64,000 nucleotides of DNA from Pseudomonadota bacterium (GTDB lineage Bacteria > Pseudomonadota > Gammaproteobacteria > Burkholderiales > Rhodocyclaceae). This document shows, piece by piece, positions 14,380-21,897 of the stretch (position 1 is its first letter; every line of letters starts with the position of its first letter). Location of the stretch: positions 1 to 64,000 of the forward strand of contig QQUN01000078.1 in assembly GCA_008501585.1 (NCBI GenBank), in the 5' to 3' direction. Made by a program: the position numbers and the translations under genes. A model generated the notes under the pieces. That model saw nothing but the letters and a program-made list of their open reading frames with translations, was not told the origin of the DNA and did not search any database.

Positions 14380-15498
14380 ATGAAATTTCTGACCAACCCC
14401 CGCATCCAGATGATCGCCCTGGCGGTCATCGGGCTCGCACTGGCGCTGTCCGGCCACGCAGCGTCCGACGCCGGTATCGGCCTGATGTTCCTCGGCTCGA
14501 CCCTGGCAACGACCCACCCGACGCTGCTGGATCTGACCAAGCGGCTCGACCCGAACGGCAAGATCGATACGATCGCCGAGATGCTCACCCAGACCAACGA
14601 GATCCTGGAAGATATGGTCTGGGTCGAGGGCAACCTGCCGACCGGCCATCGTACAACCGTGCGTACCGGCTTGCCGACCCCGACCTGGCGCAAGCTCTAC
14701 GGCGGCGTGCAACCGACCAAGAGCCGTACGGCACAGGTCACCGACGCATGCGGCATGCTCGAGGCCTACGCCGAGGTCGATAAAGCCCTGGCCGATCTCA
14801 ACGGCAACACCGCGGCTTTCCGTCTGTCCGAAGAGCGGGCCCATATCGAGGGCATGAACCAGGAATTTGCCTCGACCCTGTTCTACGGCAACGAGGGCAC
14901 CGAGCCCGAAGCTTTCACTGGTATGGCTCCGCGCTTCAACGACCAGGCGGCCGAGAACGGCGGGAACATCCTCACCCACGCCGCGACCCCGGATAACACC
15001 GACAACACCTCCATCTGGTTGGTGGTGTGGGGACCGAACACCGTCCATGGCATTTACCCGAAGGGCTCCAAGGCCGGCATCGACATGCAGGACAAGGGCC
15101 AGGTGACCATCGAGAACATCGACGGCGCTGGCGGCCGGATGGAAGCCTACCGCTCGCACTATCGCTGGGACTGCGGCCTGACCGTGCGCGACTGGCGCTA
15201 CGTGGTGCGGATCAACTTCGACCTCGAAGACATCGGCGAAATCACCGACAGCTACACCGGCCCGCGTCTCGATCAGCTCATGGCAAAGGCAATGCGCCGT
15301 ATCCCGAGCCTGTCGATGGGCCGCCCGGCGTTCTACGCCAACCGCGACGCACTGGACGCACTGGACGTGCAGTTCAACAGCCTCAAGACCCTGGCCTACA
15401 CGACCTTCGAAGACGCGCAAGGCAAGCTGGTGAATGCCTTCCGCAAGGTGCCCATCCGCCGTTGCGACTCGCTGCTTTCGACCGAAGCCGGCATCTAA
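14380..15498 (+). CDS. major capsid protein with hydrophobic N-terminal extension
   Basis: From residue 45 onward the protein follows the BPP-1 Bbp17-type major capsid pattern: THPTLLDLTKRLDPNGKI, then WVEGNLPTGHRTTVRTGLPT, HK97-fold-type loops, and a C-terminal KVPIRRCDSLLSTE. Residues 1-44 are unusual: they resemble a signal peptide (hydrophobic 10-27 ending SGHA) followed by a second short hydrophobic stretch (32-43). The start at 14380 has AAGGAG 8 bases upstream, and no ribosome site precedes the internal Met36. The leader therefore appears to be translated. It may be cleaved during maturation or may tether procapsids to the membrane. Confidence 0.9.
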   Translation: MKFLTNPRIQMIALAVIGLALALSGHAASDAGIGLMFLGSTLATTHPTLLDLTKRLDPNGKIDTIAEMLTQTNEILEDMVWVEGNLPTGHRTTVRTGLPTPTWRKLYGGVQPTKSRTAQVTDACGMLEAYAEVDKALADLNGNTAAFRLSEERAHIEGMNQEFASTLFYGNEGTEPEAFTGMAPRFNDQAAENGGNILTHAATPDNTDNTSIWLVVWGPNTVHGIYPKGSKAGIDMQDKGQVTIENIDGAGGRMEAYRSHYRWDCGLTVRDWRYVVRINFDLEDIGEITDSYTGPRLDQLMAKAMRRIPSLSMGRPAFYANRDALDALDVQFNSLKTLAYTTFEDAQGKLVNAFRKVPIRRCDSLLSTEAGI

Positions 15499-15505
15499 TC
15501 CACTA

Positions 15506-15526
15506 GCCGGGGCCGTGCGCCCCGGC
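15506..15526 (+). other. GC hairpin between capsid and cement genes
   Basis: An 8-bp perfect stem (GCCGGGGC/GCCCCGGC) with a 5-base loop, and no U-run after it. It is likely an mRNA-stabilising or processing hairpin, or a weak attenuator, between two highly expressed genes. Confidence 0.55.
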
Positions 15527-15544
15527 GACTCAGGAGACTGAACC

Positions 15545-15997
15545 ATGATTCTCGACGAACGCAACGAATTCTGCGACGCCACTGCACTCAACACCGGCGG
15601 CGCTGCCAGCTACCTGATCGGCGATGTGATTGATCTCGGCGCAACCACGCAAGACATCGGCACCGGTGAAGACCTCTACCTCGTGATTCAGGTCGATACG
15701 CCGGTCGATTCTGCGTCGGACAACACCGTGCAGCAGTTCCACCTGTGCTCGGACGCCCAAGCTGCCATTGCCGTCGATGGCAGCGCGACGTACCACTTCT
15801 CGACGGGCGCCCTGGCACAGGCCGCGATCGATGCGGCCGGCGACTTGATTGCGGCGGTGCGCCTGCCGTCCGGTAACTACGAGCGCTACCTCGGCATTGT
15901 GCATACCACTTCGGTTGCCGCGGCCACGGCGGGCAAGATCAACGCCTTCCTGACCAAGGACATCAGCAAGTGGAAGGCATACCCCGACGCGATCTAA
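15545..15997 (+). CDS. Bbp16-like capsid cement protein
   Basis: A 150-residue beta-rich protein (MILDERNEFCDATALNTGGA at the start, then IGDVIDLG and GEDLYLVIQVDTPVDS). These features match the Bbp16 family, the cement (decoration) protein of BPP-1 that clamps capsid subunits. It sits directly after the capsid gene as expected. The ribosome site CAGGAG lies 8-9 bases upstream of the ATG. It is the main sequence clue, with Bbp19, that the head belongs to the BPP-1 lineage. Confidence 0.82.
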   Translation: MILDERNEFCDATALNTGGAASYLIGDVIDLGATTQDIGTGEDLYLVIQVDTPVDSASDNTVQQFHLCSDAQAAIAVDGSATYHFSTGALAQAAIDAAGDLIAAVRLPSGNYERYLGIVHTTSVAAATAGKINAFLTKDISKWKAYPDAI

Positions 15998-16007
15998 GGA
16001 CTGAGCC

Positions 16008-16235
16008 ATGAAAGTACGTGCGATCAAAGCCGGTTACTACGGCGGCTCCCGGCGCCGCGAAGGCGAGGTGTTCGACGTCAAGGACGGTGTGAAGGCCAAG
16101 TGGTTCGCCCCGGCCGAAATGCCGGCCCTCGCCAAACCGAAGCAGGCGCGCGGAAAGGCGCCGGAAACGTTCTCCGACCTCGCCAAACAGGACGCAGCCT
16201 CCGTTTCCGCCGAGGGCGGTACGGACCTCGTCTGA
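16008..16235 (+). CDS. small phage head-region protein, 75 aa
   Basis: A 75-residue protein beginning MKVRAIKAGYYGGSRRREGE, with a KWFAPAE motif near residue 32 and a disordered Lys/Ala/Glu tail. Small proteins with the pattern G.YG..R...G..F.V.......WF. follow capsid genes in many tailed phages; their role is not known to me, possibly capsid decoration. It lies 10 bp after the cement gene. A strong terminator follows. Confidence 0.6.
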   Translation: MKVRAIKAGYYGGSRRREGEVFDVKDGVKAKWFAPAEMPALAKPKQARGKAPETFSDLAKQDAASVSAEGGTDLV

Positions 16236-16269
16236 GTTCTCCTCCAAGTTGCGGCCACCGCAACGCTTC

Positions 16270-16303
16270 GGGGCCGGTGGCAAAACCCATCGGCCCCGTT
16301 TTT
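16270..16303 (+). terminator. strong rho-independent terminator between head and tail genes
   Basis: An 11-bp stem, GGGGCCGGTGG (16270-16280) with CCATCGGCCCC (16287-16297) including one G-U pair, a 6-base loop, then GTTTTT. It ends only about 15 bases before the adaptor gene, and no late-promoter motif follows it. Confidence 0.88.
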
Positions 16304-16317
16304 CATGGTGACGCCCT

Positions 16318-16923
16318 ATGGCATCCGAAGTCGACATCTGCAATCTCGCCCTCGCCCGCCTGGGCGACAACGCCACGGTAGCGAGCATTGACCCGCCCGA
16401 AGGCTCGGCCCAGGCGGAGCACTGCGCGCGCTTCTACGCCATTGCGCGTGACTCGCTGCTCGAGATGCACCCATGGAAGTTCGCCACCCGGCGCGCGCTG
16501 CTCGCCCAGCTCTCGGTCGAATCGTGGAACTGGGCCTATGCCTACGCCGAGCCGAATGGCGCTCTCAAGCTCCTGGCGGTGCTACCACCGACGGCCGCAA
16601 ACGATGACGACTCGCAGCCCTTCGAAGCACAAAGCGACGCCAACGGCGCAGCACTCATCCTGACCGATCAGGAAGACGCGAGCCTGCGGTTCACCACCCG
16701 GGTGACCGATACCACCAAGTTCTCCCCGCTCTTTGTCGATGCGCTCGCGTGGCTCCTCGCCTCCGAGCTCGCCGGCCCGGTGGTCAAGGGCGACACCGGC
16801 GCCGCGATGGCGAAGTCGTGCTACCAGAGTTTCGCCATCGCGCTTTCGCACGCCAAGTTGTCGGATGCGAACCAGCGCAAGATCCAGCCGACGCACAACC
16901 CCGCCTGGATCGCCGGGAGGTAA
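16318..16923 (+). CDS. head-tail adaptor (tail tubular protein A-like)
   Basis: A 201-residue protein with the pattern EVDICNLALARLGDNATVAS at the start and EMHPWKFATRRALLA near residue 50, common to T7 gp11-like adaptors and other short-tail adaptors. It forms the ring between portal and nozzle. It is followed 3 bp later by the nozzle gene, the usual podovirus order. Its ribosome site is poor and lies just past the terminator. Confidence 0.82.
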   Translation: MASEVDICNLALARLGDNATVASIDPPEGSAQAEHCARFYAIARDSLLEMHPWKFATRRALLAQLSVESWNWAYAYAEPNGALKLLAVLPPTAANDDDSQPFEAQSDANGAALILTDQEDASLRFTTRVTDTTKFSPLFVDALAWLLASELAGPVVKGDTGAAMAKSCYQSFAIALSHAKLSDANQRKIQPTHNPAWIAGR

Positions 16924-16926
16924 GTC

Positions 16927-19125
16927 ATGGCCAACACCCGTACCCTGCAGCGATCGTTCGCGGGCGGCGAAGTCACCCCGGAGCTGTTCGGCCGTATCGA
17001 CGACACCAAGTACCAGGCGGGTCTCGCCCTGTGCCGCAACTTCATCACCAAGCCCCAGGGGCCTGCGGAGAACAGGGCCGGCTTCGCCTTCGTGCGCGAG
17101 GTCAAGGACTCCACCAAGCGCGTGCGGCTGATCCCTTTCACGTATTCGATCGACCAGACGATGGTGATCGAGCTCGGTGACGGGTGTTTCCGATTCCACA
17201 CCGGCGGCGCGACGCTCTCGTACTCGACACCGAGCGCATGGGTCACCAGTACGGCCTACGCCATTGGCGACCTGGTTGCGGAATCCGGCGCCAACTATTA
17301 CTGCGTTGAAGCGCACACATCCGGCACGTTCGCGACGGACCTTTCCGCCGGCAAGTGGTATTCGATGCCAGCGGACATGGTGTATGAGATCCCCAGCCCC
17401 TACGCCGAGGCCGACCTGTTCGACGTACATTATGTGCAGTCGGCCGACGTGCTCACGCTGGTACATCCCAACTATGCGCCGCGCGAACTGCGCCGCCTGG
17501 GGGCGACCAACTGGCAACTGGCAACCATCAACTTCGCGGCGGCCGTCACACCCCCGGCAGCCCCGACTCTGGTTGCCGCCGGGCACACCGCAGTCAAATA
17601 CACCTACCACTACGTGGTCACGACCGTGGGTGCCGACGGCGTCGAGGAATCGGCCGCATCAGCCTCTTCGAACGTTGGCGGCAACCTGTTCGAAACAGGC
17701 GCCACCGTCACCATCTCCTGGGGCGCCGTGGCGGGGGCCGCGCGGTACAACGTCTATAAGATGCAGGGCGGCGTCTATGGCTACATCGGCCGCACGTCGG
17801 ACCTGTCACTGGTCGATGCCAACATCGCGCCCGATCTGTCGAAGACCCCGCCGATCTACGACACGGTATTCAACGCGACCGGCGACTACCCGGCCGCCGT
17901 GTCCTACTTCGAGCAGCGCCGGTGTTTTGCGGGCACCACCAACAAGCCGCAGAACATCTGGATGACGCGCTCAGGCACCGAGTCGAACATGAGCTACGGC
18001 CTGCCCGTCAAGGACGATGACCGCATCGCATTCCGGGTCGCCGCGCGCGAGGCCAACGCCATCCGTCACATCGTCCCGCTCACCCAGCTCCTGCTGCTCA
18101 CCGCGGAAGCCGAGTGGAGGGTGTCGTCGATCAACTCGGACGCCATCACGCCAACCACCATCAGCGTGCGCCCCCAGTCCTACGTGGGGGCCTCGAACGT
18201 CCAACCGGTCATCGTCAATAACTCGCTGATCTACGCTGCCTCGCGCGGCGGACACGCGCGCGAACTCGGATACAACTGGCAGGCCGGCGGCTTCATCACC
18301 GGGGATCTCACGCTGCGCTCGGCGCACCTCTTCGACGGCTTCGACATCCTGGACATGGCCTATGCCAAGGCTCCGCAGCCTATCGTGTGGATGGTGTCAA
18401 GCTCGGGCAAACTCCTTGGCCTCACCTACGTCCCAGAACAGCAGATCGGCGCCTGGCACCAGCACGACACGGACGGCGTCTTCGAATCGTGCGCTGTGGT
18501 GGCCGAGGACGGCTATGACGCCCTCTACTGCGTGATCAGCCGCACGATCGACGGGCAGTCGGTGCGCTACGTCGAGCGGATGGCCCCGCGGTCCTTCACC
18601 GACCAAGCCGACGCTTTCATCGTCGATTGCGGGCTGACCTACTCCGGCGCGCCGGCCGACGAGATCAGCGGCCTTGATCACCTCGAGGGGAAAACGGTCA
18701 ACATCCTGGCCGACGGCGCTGTCCATCCGCAGCGCGTGGTCACATCCGGCGCCGTCACGCTCGACATCGAGGCGAGCACGGTGCATGTCGGTCTGCCGAT
18801 CGAGGCCGACCTGCAAACCCTGCCGCTCGCCGTGCAGCTTCAGGACGGCAGCTTCGGCCAGGGGCGGGTCAAGAACATCAACAAGGTATGGCTGCGCGTG
18901 TTCCGATCCTCCGGCATTTTCGTGGGGCCGTCTGCCGACGAACTCACCGAGGCGAAACAGCGCACCACGGAAAACTACGGCACGCCGCCCGCGCTCAAGA
19001 GCGAGGAGATCCCGATCATGCTCACCCCGTCGTGGGCCGACGGCGGTCAGATTTTCGTGCGCCAGTACGATCCGCTGCCGCTGACCGTCGTCTCGCTCAC
19101 CGCCGAAGTCTCCCTGGGCGGCTGA
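16927..19125 (+). CDS. tail nozzle (tail tubular protein B-like) with inserted domains
   Basis: A 732-residue tail protein. The start (RSFAGGEVTPELFGRIDDTK, then YQAGLALCRNFITKPQG) is the signature of T7 gp12-like nozzles, and the core resumes with AVSYFEQRRCFAGTT. Two inserts are visible: about residues 99-146, a carbohydrate-binding-like unit (AYAIGDLVAESGANYYCVEA), and about 208-311, a fibronectin-III-like unit (AAPTLVAAG...YHYVVTTVGADGVEE...ARYNVYK). Such inserts often sit on the virion surface and may help adsorption. The stop is followed at once by the third late-promoter motif. Confidence 0.85.
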   Translation: MANTRTLQRSFAGGEVTPELFGRIDDTKYQAGLALCRNFITKPQGPAENRAGFAFVREVKDSTKRVRLIPFTYSIDQTMVIELGDGCFRFHTGGATLSYSTPSAWVTSTAYAIGDLVAESGANYYCVEAHTSGTFATDLSAGKWYSMPADMVYEIPSPYAEADLFDVHYVQSADVLTLVHPNYAPRELRRLGATNWQLATINFAAAVTPPAAPTLVAAGHTAVKYTYHYVVTTVGADGVEESAASASSNVGGNLFETGATVTISWGAVAGAARYNVYKMQGGVYGYIGRTSDLSLVDANIAPDLSKTPPIYDTVFNATGDYPAAVSYFEQRRCFAGTTNKPQNIWMTRSGTESNMSYGLPVKDDDRIAFRVAAREANAIRHIVPLTQLLLLTAEAEWRVSSINSDAITPTTISVRPQSYVGASNVQPVIVNNSLIYAASRGGHARELGYNWQAGGFITGDLTLRSAHLFDGFDILDMAYAKAPQPIVWMVSSSGKLLGLTYVPEQQIGAWHQHDTDGVFESCAVVAEDGYDALYCVISRTIDGQSVRYVERMAPRSFTDQADAFIVDCGLTYSGAPADEISGLDHLEGKTVNILADGAVHPQRVVTSGAVTLDIEASTVHVGLPIEADLQTLPLAVQLQDGSFGQGRVKNINKVWLRVFRSSGIFVGPSADELTEAKQRTTENYGTPPALKSEEIPIMLTPSWADGGQIFVRQYDPLPLTVVSLTAEVSLGG

Positions 19126-19159
19126 GGGTGCGCGTATTTGCGCACCGCGGCGCTACCGT
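19126..19159 (+). promoter_or_regulatory. phage late promoter motif, copy 3
   Basis: GGGTGCGCGTA (19126-19136), 17 bases, TACCGT (19154-19159), beginning at the base after the nozzle stop. The ATG at 19185 lies 25 bases downstream with AAGGGGG before it, so this transcript would have a short leader. It serves the internal virion protein genes. Confidence 0.68.
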
Positions 19160-19184
19160 CGAGGCGTCACAGTAAGGGGGCACC

Positions 19185-19721
19185 ATGTCCTTCGCAATTT
19201 CCTCGGTCGCGATGCAAGGGGCCGGGCTCGCATCCAGCGTAGTCGGCTCGTATTGGTCCGCCAAGAACAGCCGCACGATGCTGAAGGGGCAGGCCCGCCT
19301 GGCTGACACCAATGCGCGCATCGCCGAGCTGGGCGCGCAGCAGGAACTCATCCGCGGTCAGCAGGAGGTCGCCCGCATCACGTTGCAGGCGGGGCACCTC
19401 AAGAGCGGCCAGCGCGCCGCGATGGCGGCCAACGGCATCGACCTGGGCGAAGGGAATGCCGCCGAGATCCAGGCCTCGACCGATCTCATGAAGGAGCTCG
19501 ACACCAACACCGCCACAGCCAACGCCGTGCGCTCGGCCTGGGGCTACCGCACGCAGGCGGTGAATCTCCAGAACCAGGCTACGGTACAACGCGGCACCGC
19601 GGCCGGCGTCAAACCTGGGATGGCGGCGTTTGGCTCCCTGCTCGGCGGCGCGGGCCAGGTGGCCGGCTCATGGTACTCACTGAACAAGGCCGGCGCATTC
19701 AACTCGCCGAGCAACGGGTAA
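19185..19721 (+). CDS. internal virion protein (small, gp14-like)
   Basis: A 178-residue protein with a glycine-rich hydrophobic N terminus (VAMQGAGLASSVVGSYW), a long helical middle (residues 30-120, rich in Ala, Gln and Glu) and a second glycine-rich hydrophobic segment near the end (GSLLGGAGQVAGSW). This layout and its place between nozzle and transglycosylase match the T7 gp14/B-type ejected internal proteins. The start has AAGGGGG 5-11 bases upstream. Function is inferred from architecture and position. Confidence 0.7.
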   Translation: MSFAISSVAMQGAGLASSVVGSYWSAKNSRTMLKGQARLADTNARIAELGAQQELIRGQQEVARITLQAGHLKSGQRAAMAANGIDLGEGNAAEIQASTDLMKELDTNTATANAVRSAWGYRTQAVNLQNQATVQRGTAAGVKPGMAAFGSLLGGAGQVAGSWYSLNKAGAFNSPSNG

Positions 19722-19725
19722 CGCT

Positions 19726-21897
19726 ATGCCGCGCGTGCCGACATACAACAATTTCCAGGTTGCACCGACCTCCCTGCCCCAGGTGCGCGTCACCGCGCCC
19801 GAAATGCCGGATGTGGCCGGTCAGCAGGCCCAGCAGATCGGCCAGGGGTTGATGCGGGCCGGCGACACGGCGGGGCGCATCGCGCTGGACATGCAACAGC
19901 AGGCGAACCAGCTGCGTGTCGATGACGCGCTCAACCGCGCCAAAGAAGCCGCGCTCAAGCTCACCTACGACAAGGACCAAGGCTTTACCAACCTGAAAGG
20001 CATCAACGCCCTGGAACGGCCGAACGGCAAGCCGCTCGCCGACGAGTACAGCGAAAACCTCCAGCAGCAGATCAACGACATCGCCGGCACGCTCGGCAAC
20101 GACGCGCAGCGGCAAGCCTTCGGCCTGCGCGCGAACGACATCCTCACCTCGATGCGCGCCAGTGCCCTCCAGCACGAGGCAGGGGAGTTCAAGACCTACA
20201 CCCTCTCGACGTCCGAGGGCATCCAGGACACGGCGCTGCGCGAGATCGGCCTCAACTGGAACAACCCGGGCGCGGTCAATTCCGCCGTCGATCGCATCCG
20301 CGCCGAAACCTACCGGCAAGCGCAACTCCTCGGCAAGTCCGCCGAGTGGCAGGAGGCCCAGGCGCGCAAGCTCACGAGCAATGCGCACAAGACCGCCCTG
20401 CTGTCCGCCCTGGAGCAGAACGACCCAACCTACGCCGACGCCTATCTCAAGCGCTACGCCGACCAGATGGACGCCGACGACATCCTCGCGGTGCGCGGCC
20501 ACATCACCAAGGAGATGGACGCCCGCGCTGGCCTCGAGGTGTCCGGCGACGTGCTGGGCAAATTCGCGCCGCGCATCGAGACCTCGGAGGCCGAGCGCGC
20601 CTTCAACATCGCGCTGGGCACCGAGTCGAATCACCGTCAATTCGGCGCCGACGGCACGCCGCTGACCAGCAAGGCCGGTGCCATCGGCATCGCCCAGGTC
20701 ATGCCTGGCACCGCACCCGAGGCGGCCAAACTCGCCGGGCTGCCGTGGGACGAGAACCGATACCGCAACGACGCCGAATACAACCGCGCGCTGGGCCTGG
20801 CCTATTTCCAGAAGCAGCTGCAGGACACCGGCGGCGATCTCGCCAAGGCCTACGCCGCCTACAACGCCGGCCCGGGCCGCTTGCAGGAGGCGGTCGCTCG
20901 CGCCGAGCAGTCGGCCAAACTGGCGAAGAACGACCCGGCCGTGAAAGCCATCGGGTGGCTGGAGTTCATGCCCGAGGAGACGCGCAACTACGTGGCCAAG
21001 AACATGCGCGAATTCGAAGCCGGCCAGGGGCAGGCGAAGCGCCCGACATTCGATGAGATCGACCAGGCGCTGCGTGCCGACCCGCGCCTCGCGGGGCGCC
21101 CCGAGCGCTACAAGGTGGCGCGCGCAGACGCCGCGCAGCGCTTCGGGGTGCAGACCAAGGCGATCGAGCAACGCGAAGAGGAAGCAGTCGCCACAGCCAT
21201 GCGCGGCATCATCGATAACGGCGGCCGGTATTCCGATCTGCCGGTGTCGATCCGCGCGGCGGTGCCGCCGGGCAAGGTCGATGAACTGCTCGCCTTCGGG
21301 CAGAAGATCGCCCGCGGCGACGATAGCACCAGCCTCTGGCTCTACAACAAGCTCGCCGGCAACCCCGGCGCACTCGCCCGTATGAGCGATGACCAGTTCT
21401 TCGCGCTGCGCCGCGAGTTGTCTGAAGCCGACTTCAAGCACTTCTCCCAGGAGCGCGCCAAGCAGACCGGTGCCGCCCCAGGCGCGACCGGCCCCGGCGA
21501 TCTCAACAGCCAGGGAATCAAACAAGCCCTCGACGAGCGGCTGCGCGTTGCGGGTATCGACCCTTCGCCCAAGGATGATGGTGGCGCCGACGCCCAGCGC
21601 GTGGGCGGCATCCGCAAGTTCGTGAATGACTACTTCATCACCGCACAACGCGAGGCCGGCAAGAAATTCACCGACGCCGAGGTCGCGCAGCACGTCGATG
21701 CCCTCTTCGCCAAGAACGCTACGTTCCGCGGCTGGTTCTCCGATTCCAGTGGCCCGATGCTCGGTATGAAGGCGGGTGACATCCCCAGCGCCGAGCGTGC
21801 CGCCATCGTGGCGGCGTTCAAGCGCGCCGGCAACGACGCCCCCACCAACGCGCAGATCCTCGACATCTACTGGAAACGGCAACTCACTCGCAAATGA
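19726..21897 (+). CDS. internal virion protein with lytic transglycosylase domain
   Basis: A 723-residue protein. About residues 290-400 form a soluble lytic transglycosylase domain: catalytic Glu300 in the ESNHRQFG motif, then SKAGAIGIAQVMPGTA and AYAAYNAGPGRLQEA. The N- and C-terminal parts are helical and have no enzyme motifs. In podoviruses such proteins are ejected first and open the peptidoglycan for DNA entry. The start at 19726 lies 4 bp after the previous stop. The stop overlaps the next ATG (ATGA), so the two internal proteins are translationally coupled. Confidence 0.88.
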   Translation: MPRVPTYNNFQVAPTSLPQVRVTAPEMPDVAGQQAQQIGQGLMRAGDTAGRIALDMQQQANQLRVDDALNRAKEAALKLTYDKDQGFTNLKGINALERPNGKPLADEYSENLQQQINDIAGTLGNDAQRQAFGLRANDILTSMRASALQHEAGEFKTYTLSTSEGIQDTALREIGLNWNNPGAVNSAVDRIRAETYRQAQLLGKSAEWQEAQARKLTSNAHKTALLSALEQNDPTYADAYLKRYADQMDADDILAVRGHITKEMDARAGLEVSGDVLGKFAPRIETSEAERAFNIALGTESNHRQFGADGTPLTSKAGAIGIAQVMPGTAPEAAKLAGLPWDENRYRNDAEYNRALGLAYFQKQLQDTGGDLAKAYAAYNAGPGRLQEAVARAEQSAKLAKNDPAVKAIGWLEFMPEETRNYVAKNMREFEAGQGQAKRPTFDEIDQALRADPRLAGRPERYKVARADAAQRFGVQTKAIEQREEEAVATAMRGIIDNGGRYSDLPVSIRAAVPPGKVDELLAFGQKIARGDDSTSLWLYNKLAGNPGALARMSDDQFFALRRELSEADFKHFSQERAKQTGAAPGATGPGDLNSQGIKQALDERLRVAGIDPSPKDDGGADAQRVGGIRKFVNDYFITAQREAGKKFTDAEVAQHVDALFAKNATFRGWFSDSSGPMLGMKAGDIPSAERAAIVAAFKRAGNDAPTNAQILDIYWKRQLTRK

